Below, piece by piece: positions 9,372 to 17,872 of a stretch of DNA of 64,000 nucleotides (position 1 is the first letter of the stretch; each line of letters opens with the position of its first letter). A model generated the notes under the pieces. It saw only the letters and a list, made by a program, of their open reading frames with translations. It was not told the DNA's origin and did no database searches. The translations under genes and the position numbers were made by a program. Origin of the DNA: an uncultured Pseudomonadota bacterium (GTDB lineage Bacteria; Bdellovibrionota_B; Oligoflexia; Oligoflexales; CAIYRB01); NCBI GenBank assembly GCA_903915625.1, contig CAIWTN010000017.1, positions 1-64,000 on the forward strand, read 5' to 3'.

Positions 9372-10595
9372 GTGAGCCCTTCCTTTGAGCAAAAGGCTAA
9401 GCACAGGTTACGTGTAGAAAAACGCGAGGATCTGTGTTGGCCTTTTGCCCTTTCAGCCCCCCGAAAGGCCCTGCTAGCCTGGTACTTGCGCCATCGCCGC
9501 GCATTACCTTGGCGCCTTTTATGGGCTGAGACTAAAGATCCATTCGTAGTCTGGGTCAGCGAAATTATGCTGCAACAGACCGTCATTAAAGCCGTGATCC
9601 CAGTCTATGCGCGGTTTCTACAGCTGTTTCCCGATCTCAGAACTTTCGCCGCTGCCAGCGAACAGGATGTCAGACAGGCTGTGCGCGGGCTCGGCTATTA
9701 CCGCCGATTTGCCTTCATGCATAAAGCCGCTCAACAGCTCGCAAGCTCCGGCAGCGACTGGCCTACTACATTTGCCGGATGGCGGGCGCTACCGGGAGTC
9801 GGCGACTACACTGCATCGGCAGTTAGTAGCATTGCCTTTAACGAGCCGGCTGCTGTGGTCGATGGCAATGTTGAGCGGGTGTTTTGCCGCCTACTAGACC
9901 TGCGCGAGCCGCCAAACGCGCCTGCGCTCAAGCGCGCATTTCAAGTGATGGCGAAGGAACTACTGGACGAAAAAAATCCGGGAGATTTCAACCAAGCCTT
10001 AATGGAATTAGGACAGACTGTCTGTACTGTCAGTCAACCCGGATGCAAAGCTTGCCCCATCAAATCGGTGTGCCTTGCCTATGCGCGCGACAGTCAATCT
10101 CTCGCTCCTGCTGCAAAGCTAAAAGGGCCACCCCCGATGAGCGTCCGCATGAAGCTTATTCTGCTTCGTCAGGGGAACATGATTGGCCTGGTGGAGCGGC
10201 CCAAGCAAGCAAGATTCTTAGGCAGCACTGCGGGATTCGTGACTTTACTTGAGACAGCAGATGGAGAGGTATTAGGTGACGGCTGGTCCGGCGCCCCCGT
10301 CCACGCTAAGCTCCACAAGTTATCCCTGAAAAAGGGCGAAATTTTAGGATCGATTCGTCACAGCATTACTCATCATCGAATTCAGGCTGAAGTCCAACTT
10401 GTCGATGGTGAGACTGCCGGGTTACCAGTGACGTGGCTTGCTGCTGTGGACGTAGAACGACATTTAATTTCAAATCTGGATCGCAAAGCATGGACGCTAA
10501 CTCGATCAATTTTGAGCCACAAAGACACAAAACGGGACAAATCTAGTCCGGGCGCACGCAAATCTAAGCCTAACGTCGCACTTTTTGCTGACTGA
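9372..10595 (+). CDS. mutY: A/G-specific adenine DNA glycosylase
   Basis: MutY removes A mispaired with 8-oxoG. The catalytic domain shows 'WVSEIMLQQTVI' (catalytic Glu), the helix-hairpin-helix 'LPGVGDYTASAV' and 'VVDGNVERVF' with the conserved Asp. A [4Fe-4S] cluster loop C-x6-C-x2-C-x5-C reads 'CTVSQPGCKACPIKSVC'. The C-terminal part (about 255-370) is the diverged NUDIX-like 8-oxoG recognition domain, including 'RHSITHHRI'. The GTG start is two bases after the previous stop, with GGAG about 13 bases away, so translational coupling is likely. A basic ~35-residue tail follows the core. Confidence 0.93.
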   Translation: MSPSFEQKAKHRLRVEKREDLCWPFALSAPRKALLAWYLRHRRALPWRLLWAETKDPFVVWVSEIMLQQTVIKAVIPVYARFLQLFPDLRTFAAASEQDVRQAVRGLGYYRRFAFMHKAAQQLASSGSDWPTTFAGWRALPGVGDYTASAVSSIAFNEPAAVVDGNVERVFCRLLDLREPPNAPALKRAFQVMAKELLDEKNPGDFNQALMELGQTVCTVSQPGCKACPIKSVCLAYARDSQSLAPAAKLKGPPPMSVRMKLILLRQGNMIGLVERPKQARFLGSTAGFVTLLETADGEVLGDGWSGAPVHAKLHKLSLKKGEILGSIRHSITHHRIQAEVQLVDGETAGLPVTWLAAVDVERHLISNLDRKAWTLTRSILSHKDTKRDKSSPGARKSKPNVALFAD

Positions 10596-10620
10596 AACAG
10601 CTTCAAAGCCAGTAATGAGC

Positions 10621-10636
10621 TGGCACATCTCTTGCA
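10621..10636 (+). promoter_or_regulatory. sigma-54-type promoter (-24/-12)
   Basis: TGGCAC, five bases, then TTGCA: GG and GC are separated by exactly ten bases, the invariant spacing of RpoN promoters, and the flanking C before TGG also fits. It lies 27 bases before the start of the AraC-type gene, and transcription would begin near 10646-10648. A sigma-54-dependent activator is encoded 0.6 kb downstream, making autoregulation or a shared regulon likely. Found by eye. Confidence 0.75.
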
Positions 10637-10642
10637 AAATAT

Positions 10643-10660
10643 AGCCCTCAAAGGAGGGCT
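10643..10660 (+). promoter_or_regulatory. inverted repeat enclosing the ribosome-binding site of the AraC-type gene
   Basis: AGCCCTC, loop AAAG, GAGGGCT: a perfect seven-base stem. The right arm plus loop end contains the AGGAGGG ribosome site, two bases before ATG. The left arm straddles the start point expected from the sigma-54 promoter, so read-through RNA from mutY would carry the whole hairpin while sigma-54 RNA would lack most of the left arm. Confidence 0.6.
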
Positions 10661-10662
10661 GG

Positions 10663-11142
10663 ATGAAACAGTCTCAAAAATTTACGGCTAACAATGTGCC
10701 TAGAGAGCTTGATGCAGCTGTAGCGCTGATGGTCAGGTGCCCTGCCAACACGCCCTCTTTAGCCGAATTGGCGAGGGCTGCAGGCCTCTCAATAACAAGC
10801 TTAAATCGCAAATTTCGCCGCCAACTTGGGCTAACTCCCAGGCGATGGTTTTGGAAATTTCGGACCCAATTGGCTGCAGAAATGCTCGCTACTGCACCGC
10901 AAGCTTCCTGCCTCAGCATCTCCAGACGCTGTGGGTTCGCCAGTATGGCGCACTTTTCCCGGCGCTTCCATATCGCTTTCGAGCAGCCACCAAGAGCATT
11001 CAGAGCACATTGCCAGCTAAATTGCACAAGCATCGACTCCCACGTTCACCCCACTGATATTGACATAAACGAACTCATCGAGCGGACACTTAATCTCATG
11101 GGCAAAGCAGAATGCCCTCCCGGAACTAAAACTCCACTCTAA
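10663..11142 (+). CDS. small AraC-type helix-turn-helix transcriptional regulator
   Basis: Nearly all of this 159-residue protein is the double helix-turn-helix of the AraC/XylS family: 'SLAELARAAGLSITSLNRKF', 'LGLTPRRWFWKFR' and a second motif 'ISRRCGFASMAHFSRRFH' followed by 'PPRAFRAH'. There is no N-terminal ligand or dimerisation domain, so it may act as a minimal MarA/SoxS-like regulator. A poorly conserved C-terminal 45 residues follow. ATG at 10663 has an ideal AGGAGG site. It sits directly behind a sigma-54-type promoter and just before a sigma-54 activator gene. Confidence 0.85.
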   Translation: MKQSQKFTANNVPRELDAAVALMVRCPANTPSLAELARAAGLSITSLNRKFRRQLGLTPRRWFWKFRTQLAAEMLATAPQASCLSISRRCGFASMAHFSRRFHIAFEQPPRAFRAHCQLNCTSIDSHVHPTDIDINELIERTLNLMGKAECPPGTKTPL

Positions 11143-11213
11143 TCGTCGACCTACTCTCCAAATTATCTTAAGCTTTACCTCGACGTTCTATGATTCAACT
11201 GGAGGCCCACTCG

Positions 11214-12719
11214 TTGCCTGCTACATCCACATTATCGCTTAAAGTTTTGCATTTGGATGACGATCCATTTGAGCTGGAACGGGTAAAAAATGCGCTCGAA
11301 AGACACGCGCTAGATTGTACCTTTCATGTGGAATCTGTAAGCAATGTGAGCGATTACCGTAAAAAGCTCGCAAGCTATCCAGATCTGGTAATTTTAGATA
11401 TTCATGTCAACGATCCTGCTTTCACAGGCATTACTCTAACAAGAGAAACGCGGGAATCCGCTCCCGACACCGTCATTTTGATGTGCTCAACCGCAGATGA
11501 TTTGCGCACGATTGCTGATTGCCTAAATGCAGATGCCGATGACTTTATTTCAAAAATGTCGGACAAAGGGGAGCTGAGCCTCAGAGTCTTCAACTCCTAC
11601 CGCCTAGCTACTATGAAGCGAGGTGGTAATTTTATCGCCCAGCCCATCAGTACAGATAGGCTGCTACCAGTCGGCGCGACTATGGAGCGCATAGCACGCC
11701 GCATACCACTGATCCTCGATTCAGCAATCTCGGCTATATTTATCATTGGTGAATCTGGAACCGGCAAAGAAGTCGTAGCGGATCTTATTGGTAGCGCCCT
11801 ACCTCCAGAAACCCCGTTTATCAAAGTCAACTGCGGTGCCATTGCCCCAACCCTGCTCGAAAGTGAACTTTTCGGCCACGTCAAGGGTGCCTTTACCGGC
11901 GCGACCGCCGACAAACGCGGTCTACTGGAAGCGGCATCCGGCGGATGGATCTTCCTCGATGAAGTGGCTACGCTTAGCCCTTTAGCACAGGTGGCTCTAC
12001 TACGGGTCCTTGAAGATCACACTATGCTCCGTGTCGGATCAACTAAGCCCGTGCATCTTGACCTAAGAGTGCTTTCGGCAACAAACGAGTCCCTTGAGAC
12101 GCTTGTAGCGGAGGGTAAATTCCGCGCCGACCTTTGGCAAAGGCTCAGAGAAACTGAAATCAATCTGCCACCGCTGCGCCAGCGACCTGATGAAATACCA
12201 GCTTTAGTGGAGCGCTTTTGTAATAACATGAACGGAGGCCCCTACACTGTGAGCGGACCAGCAATGGCCGTACTAACTAGCGCCAGCTGGCGTGCGGGAA
12301 ATATCCGTGAACTCCGCAACTGTCTGCGCGCGATGACCGAAATGCATGTGAATAAGTTACTCACGCCACTTTCTATACCGGAGAGACTCTGGGAGGAAAT
12401 AGGCGAAAATCCTGAAACACAGCCTCAAGATCAAGCTGAACTAAGGCCACAGGTGCCGCCTGACGATTCAGATGACCACGGAATCGTAATTCCTTGGAAA
12501 TATGACGATAAACAAACATATGATCACCTTACTGACCTTTTGCTACTGACCTTGACGCGCAAAGTAGCATCAAGGCATGGGCGATTATCACTGCGTAGCT
12601 TGGCTCAAACTATTGGAATGTCCCGCAGCACGTTATCTTCTCGGTTAAAAAATCTCGTCCATCGAAATTTGATTTCTACTACTGAGCTCTCTCAACTCGT
12701 TGGAATTAATGAGGCCTAA
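11214..12719 (+). CDS. sigma-54-dependent response regulator (NtrC family)
   Basis: Domain order: receiver (about 15-130) with acidic 'LHLDDDP', phosphoacceptor in 'LVILDIHV' and Lys in 'FISKMSD'; AAA+ domain with Walker A 'GESGTGKE', the sigma-54-contacting 'GAFTGA' loop, Walker B 'GGWIFLDEVATL' and 'FRADLWQRL'; C-terminal helix-turn-helix near the end (LAQTIGMSRSTLSSRLKNL). It therefore activates RpoN promoters after phosphorylation. TTG at 11214 is chosen since GGAGG lies eight bases upstream; an ATG at 11190 lacks a site. No partner histidine kinase is adjacent. The HTH is atypical of Fis-type because a charged linker (~395-430) precedes it. Confidence 0.92.
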   Translation: MPATSTLSLKVLHLDDDPFELERVKNALERHALDCTFHVESVSNVSDYRKKLASYPDLVILDIHVNDPAFTGITLTRETRESAPDTVILMCSTADDLRTIADCLNADADDFISKMSDKGELSLRVFNSYRLATMKRGGNFIAQPISTDRLLPVGATMERIARRIPLILDSAISAIFIIGESGTGKEVVADLIGSALPPETPFIKVNCGAIAPTLLESELFGHVKGAFTGATADKRGLLEAASGGWIFLDEVATLSPLAQVALLRVLEDHTMLRVGSTKPVHLDLRVLSATNESLETLVAEGKFRADLWQRLRETEINLPPLRQRPDEIPALVERFCNNMNGGPYTVSGPAMAVLTSASWRAGNIRELRNCLRAMTEMHVNKLLTPLSIPERLWEEIGENPETQPQDQAELRPQVPPDDSDDHGIVIPWKYDDKQTYDHLTDLLLLTLTRKVASRHGRLSLRSLAQTIGMSRSTLSSRLKNLVHRNLISTTELSQLVGINEA

Positions 12720-13287
12720 CTTGTCTAAAGATCGTATTCAGCTATCCCACTTACGCCTGCACCTGATCATCGGAATTCTCCCCGCAGAACGACTGATTCC
12801 ACAACCCGTGGATGTCGGTGTGGATCTAGACCTTGATCTAAGCAAAGCGGCAGTTAGTGGCAACTTAATGCAGAGTGTCGATTACGGAGATCTACTCAAG
12901 CAAGTCAGCTTTATTCTACATGCCGGGCACTTTTATCTCTTAGAGACAGCAGCTCTTGCATTGGTTCACTTTTTACTGACGCCTCTAAATAAGGACGCAC
13001 AAGTCAGCCATGCTCGAGTCAGTTTGAGCAAAAGGGAAGCACCACGAGTTAGTCCAGCTATACCAAAAGTCACTGTTGCTAGAGACTTCGTAGACGTGAA
13101 CGTGGCGGAAGAAAGAATCGGCGACACCACAGTCCACCATATTTTCTCAGGACATAACGTCACCGTACAGCGGCTGCACGGTAAAAACATTCCGACGGTG
13201 CAGCACGACTCTAGCCATAAGGCACGAGTTGAGGACATGGAGATAGCTCCTGGCACAATCTTGCGCGTAAGATCTCTCGAAATCTAA
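12709..13287 (+). CDS. dihydroneopterin aldolase-like (FolB) protein with C-terminal extension
   Basis: Residues 1-110 fit FolB/DHNA aldolase: 'LRLHLIIGILPAER' (Glu in the pterin-binding position), 'SVDYGDLLKQV', 'LLETAALALVHFLL' and 'ARVSLSKREAP' with the catalytic Lys region. FolB cleaves 7,8-dihydroneopterin in folate synthesis. About 75 further residues, rich in His and beta-prone (TVHHIFSGHNVTVQRL and onward), are not part of a normal ~120-residue FolB. The gene overlaps the end of the sigma-54 activator; ATG 12709 is used, but TTG 12721 with GAGG six bases upstream is equally possible. It converges on the pterin/SDR genes. Confidence 0.72.
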   Translation: MRPNLSKDRIQLSHLRLHLIIGILPAERLIPQPVDVGVDLDLDLSKAAVSGNLMQSVDYGDLLKQVSFILHAGHFYLLETAALALVHFLLTPLNKDAQVSHARVSLSKREAPRVSPAIPKVTVARDFVDVNVAEERIGDTTVHHIFSGHNVTVQRLHGKNIPTVQHDSSHKARVEDMEIAPGTILRVRSLEI

Positions 13288-13319
13288 AGACGCACAAGAC
13301 CCATAGCCGCCGACAGAGC

Positions 13320-14102
13320 TCAGGTGACAAGCATACCGCCATCGACGGGTAGTTCCACTCCGGTAATCCAGCCTGCCGCAGGACTCGCGAGAAACACCAC
13401 CGCCATCGCGATATCCCGCGGCTGCCCCATCCGTCCGAGAGGATGTAGCTGGTCCACCGCGGCAGTGCTTTCAATAAAGCTCTTTTCATCGACGAAACGA
13501 CTACGGTACATCGGAGTATCGACGATAGCCGGGAGAATCGCGTTCACTCTAACACCCTCGGGCCCTAGCTCGAGTGCAAGTGTCCGAGTAAGCTGACCAA
13601 GGGCAGCCTTGCTGGCGTTGTAGGCCGATGCACCCGGAATCGCTTTTTGCGCTAAAGTGGAACTTATATTGATCACCGAAGCATGCTTTGACCGGCTCAG
13701 TAATTCGAGCAAATCGCGAGTAAGGAAAAACGGTACACTCGCATTTAGTATAAAGCACTGATCTAAGCTGGCATCTTCGGTTTCCCGAATGGGAGCAGAG
13801 ACAAAACAGCCGGCATTATTAACTAGCACATCCAAACTGCCAAGCAGCTTGGCCTGTTCCACAACACGAGCACGGTCAGCATGAACGGCAAGATCCGCGG
13901 CCACCCGGTAAACCTGACAACCAGCATTTATTGCACCAACAGCCTGTGCTGTGTGCTCCAATTTTTTCGCATCACGTCCTACCAAAATCAGCTTAGCAGC
14001 ACCGGCTTGCGCCATTTCTACTGCAGTGGCCGCACCGATGCCAGAACCAGCGCCCGTGATCAGAGCAGTATAACCATCTAAACTGAAGACGGTAGACATC
14101 AT
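13320..14102 (-). CDS. short-chain dehydrogenase/reductase, candidate pteridine reductase
   Basis: A classical SDR of 260 residues: cofactor motif 'TGAGSGIG', 'NNAG', and the Ser-Tyr-Lys triad in 'NISSTLAQ' and 'YNASK'; the C-terminal 'GWITGVELPVDGG' is also typical. It follows the pyruvoyltetrahydropterin synthase gene without a gap (TAA then ATGATG; the second ATG at 14099 has a better-spaced GGAG). Sequence alone does not give the substrate. In tetrahydrobiopterin synthesis the step after PTPS is carried out by an SDR (sepiapterin reductase), so this role is inferred from the operon. A generic 3-oxoacyl reductase role is the alternative. Confidence 0.85.
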   Translation of the reverse strand: MMSTVFSLDGYTALITGAGSGIGAATAVEMAQAGAAKLILVGRDAKKLEHTAQAVGAINAGCQVYRVAADLAVHADRARVVEQAKLLGSLDVLVNNAGCFVSAPIRETEDASLDQCFILNASVPFFLTRDLLELLSRSKHASVINISSTLAQKAIPGASAYNASKAALGQLTRTLALELGPEGVRVNAILPAIVDTPMYRSRFVDEKSFIESTAAVDQLHPLGRMGQPRDIAMAVVFLASPAAGWITGVELPVDGGMLVT

Positions 14103-14522
14103 TTAGCTCCGTGTTTTGCGGACTCGATTGCTTGGTGTTTCGTGAAGCACAATATCTTCTAGCCGCACATGAGGCGCTTCACGAGCTAGCACGCTGACAA
14201 TTCGTTCCCAGATTTTTTCTGCAAACATTTCAGTGGTTGGTACTACGCTTTGCATCCAAGAAACGTCAGTATTAAGATTCTTGTGATCTACGTCTGAGAT
14301 CACTTGGGCAAACACGACCTCTTTCAGCTGGCGTAGATTCATAATCATACCCGTCTCAGGATCAAGCGACCCACTAACTGTGACTTCGAGAGTATAGTTA
14401 TGGCCGTGTCCAGCAGGGTTAGCACATAGTCCAAAAACCGAGGTGTTCTGCCTGTCGTCCCATTCAGGACGGTACAGCCGATGACCAGCACAAAATTGAA
14501 AGGCCCGAGTGATCGTCAGCAT
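14103..14522 (-). CDS. 6-pyruvoyltetrahydropterin synthase
   Basis: The 139-residue protein has the zinc ligands in 'CAGHRL' and 'HGHNY', the catalytic Cys in 'FGLCANPAGHGHNY', Asp-His in 'DVDHKNLNTDV' and the pterin-anchoring Glu in 'LHETPSNRV'. The spacing and 'DPETGMIMNLRQLK' closely resemble eukaryotic-type PTPS as I remember it, more than QueD of queuosine synthesis. PTPS converts dihydroneopterin triphosphate to 6-pyruvoyltetrahydropterin. The gene lies between phenylalanine hydroxylase (21-base gap) and an SDR, which supports a tetrahydropterin-cofactor role rather than queuosine. Confidence 0.9.
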   Translation of the reverse strand: MLTITRAFQFCAGHRLYRPEWDDRQNTSVFGLCANPAGHGHNYTLEVTVSGSLDPETGMIMNLRQLKEVVFAQVISDVDHKNLNTDVSWMQSVVPTTEMFAEKIWERIVSVLAREAPHVRLEDIVLHETPSNRVRKTRS

Positions 14523-14542
14523 TTATTAGTCCCTTTTAAGGT

Positions 14543-16309
14543 TTAGTCTGCAGCCGCTGCCAGTGCTAGCCCCTGCTGCACCAACCATCTTTTTTCATCG
14601 CTTGAAGCTGCCGTCTCGCGCTCCAGCGCTGCCGCGAGGTCATCTGCACCAGGTGCCTTAGTTCTCTTTGCAAGCTCGATCAACTCGATCTGCAGGAGCC
14701 ACTCATGTGGAAAACCAGAGCTAATATCCTGGAGTAGTTTTACCACCTGCTCGGCAAACACCTCAGGTCGCACAGAATTCGTGATCTTATCGCGTAGCTC
14801 TCGCACTTTCTGATAGGCAGCAAATGCTGCTAGCTCAGCGGCAGAGAAAGGTGAAGTCCTAGCAGGACTAGTTGCTGCTGTCCCGACATCGTGTGAACCA
14901 TATCGTTCAGGGTCTGCGGGGCCTCCGGAAACCGATGTCACAGCTTCGCCGACAGCCATGTCAAAATCTCCCCACTCGGGAAGAAAATAGTCCTTTTCGC
15001 CTCTTTTAACGGTGCATCCGCGCCACTTTATTGCGAGCAAAGTCTGACTCTCATCTCGCAATATTTCCGCAACCAAGCCTACAATTTCAAATCCGGTAGT
15101 AAGACGCAGCGTTGATTTTAAGCCGACCTTGATACCCAACTTAGACAGATCGTCTGTATTGGCATAGCGCAGCGGCTTCTCGGCTAGGCCAACAGCACGC
15201 CCGAGTGGCGTGCTAAAGCCGAAAGCATGCTCAGCTACGCTTTGGCCACGAAGTTCTCTGCCGTTCACGCAAAGTTGTACAGGGCCTTGCCACCTAACAA
15301 AATCCACGGACTGGTCAGCCTGGGACAAATATTCAGCGACTTCACCGCTAATCTGAATACCTGAATCTAAAGTAGTGGTGGTAACCGTGGCGCCACTTAA
15401 GGCCTCGGCCAACCCATAAACACCACCACGCTTGTAAGACAGTGTTTGCTCAAATTCGCGCAGCACTGTTTTCAAATGGTTAATATCCTCAGCCACGAAA
15501 AGCTGAGGTTGCGGCTCAGTGATATCATATCCGGTCTCTACACAGTCTGCAGTCAATCGCAGTTTCTTGACCTTGGGCATCAAACAAGCCTGGCTTTCGC
15601 CGACGGAAGATAAAAGACCAGCACCATATATTTTAGGTGCCGCAAGTGAACCGATTAAACCGTACTCAACGGTCCACCAATTCATCCGGGCTACTTTACT
15701 CGCCTCGGTTATGACTGTCACTGCAGCAGTTGCCTGAGTCAATGCCACTGTCGCAGATTGCACTTGAGAAACAGTGCTATCTGGATTCTCTTTTACATCC
15801 GACAGGGTCCGTATGGCCTCGTAAAGCTTCAGATCCTGCTTAGAGAAGATGGCTTTTTGTGCCATTGACGCATACATCTGAAGATATTCGGAATATTCCG
15901 GATCAGCGAGTATCGGAGCGTGTCCTGCGGCCTCATGCACAATATCCGGTGCTGGCGTATAGTGAATGTGATCTACAGACCGCATATCCGAAGCAATTGG
16001 CAAAATTCGCCTAGCCTGAAAATCAAGAAAGGCTGCTGGCGGAATGAAGCCTTCCACTGGTACGGCACCCCAGCCTAGATCCCGTAGTTTGGCATCCATT
16101 TCTGCGATACTTGGAATCCGATCCACGCTGATGCCAGTTCGACGCAGCCCTTCTAAATAGATGGGGACTGCGTGCTCCTTAAAATAAGCGCGTGACTGCC
16201 GCATGATGTAACGCCAGCCAGCATGATCACGCGCCGAATACCGATCGGCACGCTGCTCGACACAGTATTTTTGCAGGTAAGCTGGTAGCTTGGCTATAGT
16301 TCGATACAT
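14543..16309 (-). CDS. aromatic amino acid (phenylalanine-4-) hydroxylase, long form
   Basis: Pterin-dependent hydroxylase converting Phe to Tyr. Iron ligands are visible: His125 and His130 in 'PDIVHEAAGHAP' and Glu215 in 'WWTVEYGLIG'. 'GFIPPAAFLDFQARRILPIA' and 'HYTPAP' are also family-typical. At 588 residues it is about twice the length of the 260-300 residue proteobacterial PhhA. The extra ~290 C-terminal residues include a beta-rich part (~300-450) and a helical, Ala-rich end, with no domain I can name. It heads the leftward operon with PTPS and an SDR. No carbinolamine dehydratase gene (phhB) is adjacent. Confidence 0.92.
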   Translation of the reverse strand: MYRTIAKLPAYLQKYCVEQRADRYSARDHAGWRYIMRQSRAYFKEHAVPIYLEGLRRTGISVDRIPSIAEMDAKLRDLGWGAVPVEGFIPPAAFLDFQARRILPIASDMRSVDHIHYTPAPDIVHEAAGHAPILADPEYSEYLQMYASMAQKAIFSKQDLKLYEAIRTLSDVKENPDSTVSQVQSATVALTQATAAVTVITEASKVARMNWWTVEYGLIGSLAAPKIYGAGLLSSVGESQACLMPKVKKLRLTADCVETGYDITEPQPQLFVAEDINHLKTVLREFEQTLSYKRGGVYGLAEALSGATVTTTTLDSGIQISGEVAEYLSQADQSVDFVRWQGPVQLCVNGRELRGQSVAEHAFGFSTPLGRAVGLAEKPLRYANTDDLSKLGIKVGLKSTLRLTTGFEIVGLVAEILRDESQTLLAIKWRGCTVKRGEKDYFLPEWGDFDMAVGEAVTSVSGGPADPERYGSHDVGTAATSPARTSPFSAAELAAFAAYQKVRELRDKITNSVRPEVFAEQVVKLLQDISSGFPHEWLLQIELIELAKRTKAPGADDLAAALERETAASSDEKRWLVQQGLALAAAAD

Positions 16310-16348
16310 CTCTGGACTCCGCCATCGCCATTCAGAAGCACTAAAGCA

Positions 16349-17872
16349 TTATTGATGAAACTTCATACAAGATGCGACCATCGTGCGCAGGCCAAAAGTC
16401 GATCCGCCTCCCGATGGGTAGCCAAGAGCCTGACAATTCCAACCGGTACCTGCAATATCCAGGTGAACCCATTTAGAATCACCAACAAACTCCTTGAGGA
16501 ACAGACCACCCATGATGGTGCCGCCTTTAACGCTCGGCTTGGCAATATTCTTCAAGTCGGCAATGTCACCTTTTGTCTCTTTTTCCAGCTCGGCCCAAAG
16601 GGGTAACTGCCACAGAGGCTCACCTTCAGACGCACCGGCATCCAACACATTCTGCGCGGAAGCTTGGTCATTTGACATGACAGCAGCTCCGACACAGCCT
16701 AAAGCCATAAGAACGGCGCCAGTCAAAGTCGCGATATCGATGGTCAGTTGAGGCTTGTATTCCGTGATCGCATAGTGGAGCACGTCGGCCAATACAAGGC
16801 GCCCCTCGGCATCCGTGTTGTGAACTTCGATGGTCTTGCCATTCATCGCCCGAACAACGTCACCTGGCTTGGTAGCGTTACCAGATGGCATATTTTCCGT
16901 GGTTCCCACGACACAAACCACATTTACAGGAGGCTTCACCTTAGCAAAAAAGTGGGCTGCGCCTAGAACAGCCGCGCCACCGGACATGTCGTACTTCATC
17001 TCTTCCATCCCGGCGGATGGCTTGATGCTGATGCCGCCAGAGTCAAACGTCAAACCTTTGCCCACGAGGGCCACGGTCTTGCTTTTGTCCTTGCCTTCGA
17101 TCTCAATAACAATCGTGCGTGGCTCGGTGCCCCCACCATCGGAAACGCTCAAGAACGATCCCATGCCAAGCTTAGTCATTTGCTCTTTATCGAGAATTTT
17201 GTGCTTTAGACCGTTATCCTGCGCAATTTCTTGCGCTATCTCTGCCAACTTGATTGGATTGATGTAGTTGGCCGGGGCGTCCTGGAGAAAACGAGTCAAA
17301 ACTTGCGCTTTAGCAAACGCAATTTGCTGCGCAATAGCATCGGCACTCACGTCGGATCCTAGCAACGTGACGCGAGCGGGGAAGCTCTGGACGTCTTTCT
17401 TCCTCGCGCCCTTGAATACGGCTGAGGTGTAGAGACCACTCGCATAACCATCGAAGACTTCTGTAGCACTGAGACCTTCGGCCGCAGCAAACGCTAGGTG
17501 ACTGATCTTGAGCTCTTTAGTTGCTTTAGCTGCATCGAGACCGAGCTGGCGCGCGACTTGCCGCGCATGAACCTTCACTGTCGACTGCGGTACTAATGTG
17601 AAGGCACTGCCGTCAACGGCAAGGTGCAGTGGTCCAGCGCTGAGCTTCCAGCCTAGTGCTGCAGCGGCTGCAGTCAGTTTGCGCACTAATTCCGCATCAA
17701 GCTTCGGTGCGTTGAAAGCAAACGCATCCTTATTGTCATCTTGACCCTTCACAACGATGACAGTGTGGGCTCCCGCTGCCGCCTGACCAGCGGCAACCTG
17801 CACAATATTAAGCCAATCGCTACTGTCCGGTAGCAGGTTTTTCCAGGATTCATTTTGTAGAGCGTGGCGCAT
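16349..17872 (-). CDS. pepA: leucyl aminopeptidase (M17 family)
   Basis: Di-metal cytosolic aminopeptidase. Signature 'NTDAEGRLVLADVL' is present, as are 'LVGKGLTFDSGGISIKPS', 'MKYDMSGGAAV' and 'VVGTTENMPSGNA'; the N-terminal ~170 residues form the usual regulatory domain. ATG at 17872 is preferred since AAAGGAA lies about eight bases upstream; a TTG at 17893 would add seven residues. 507 residues is normal. It diverges from enolase. Confidence 0.95.
   Translation of the reverse strand: MRHALQNESWKNLLPDSSDWLNIVQVAAGQAAAGAHTVIVVKGQDDNKDAFAFNAPKLDAELVRKLTAAAAALGWKLSAGPLHLAVDGSAFTLVPQSTVKVHARQVARQLGLDAAKATKELKISHLAFAAAEGLSATEVFDGYASGLYTSAVFKGARKKDVQSFPARVTLLGSDVSADAIAQQIAFAKAQVLTRFLQDAPANYINPIKLAEIAQEIAQDNGLKHKILDKEQMTKLGMGSFLSVSDGGGTEPRTIVIEIEGKDKSKTVALVGKGLTFDSGGISIKPSAGMEEMKYDMSGGAAVLGAAHFFAKVKPPVNVVCVVGTTENMPSGNATKPGDVVRAMNGKTIEVHNTDAEGRLVLADVLHYAITEYKPQLTIDIATLTGAVLMALGCVGAAVMSNDQASAQNVLDAGASEGEPLWQLPLWAELEKETKGDIADLKNIAKPSVKGGTIMGGLFLKEFVGDSKWVHLDIAGTGWNCQALGYPSGGGSTFGLRTMVASCMKFHQ

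Noticed and set aside
14103-14522. QueD (queuosine synthesis) for the PTPS gene
   Set aside because: Neighbours are phenylalanine hydroxylase and an SDR, no queC/queE present, and motifs resemble eukaryotic PTPS more.
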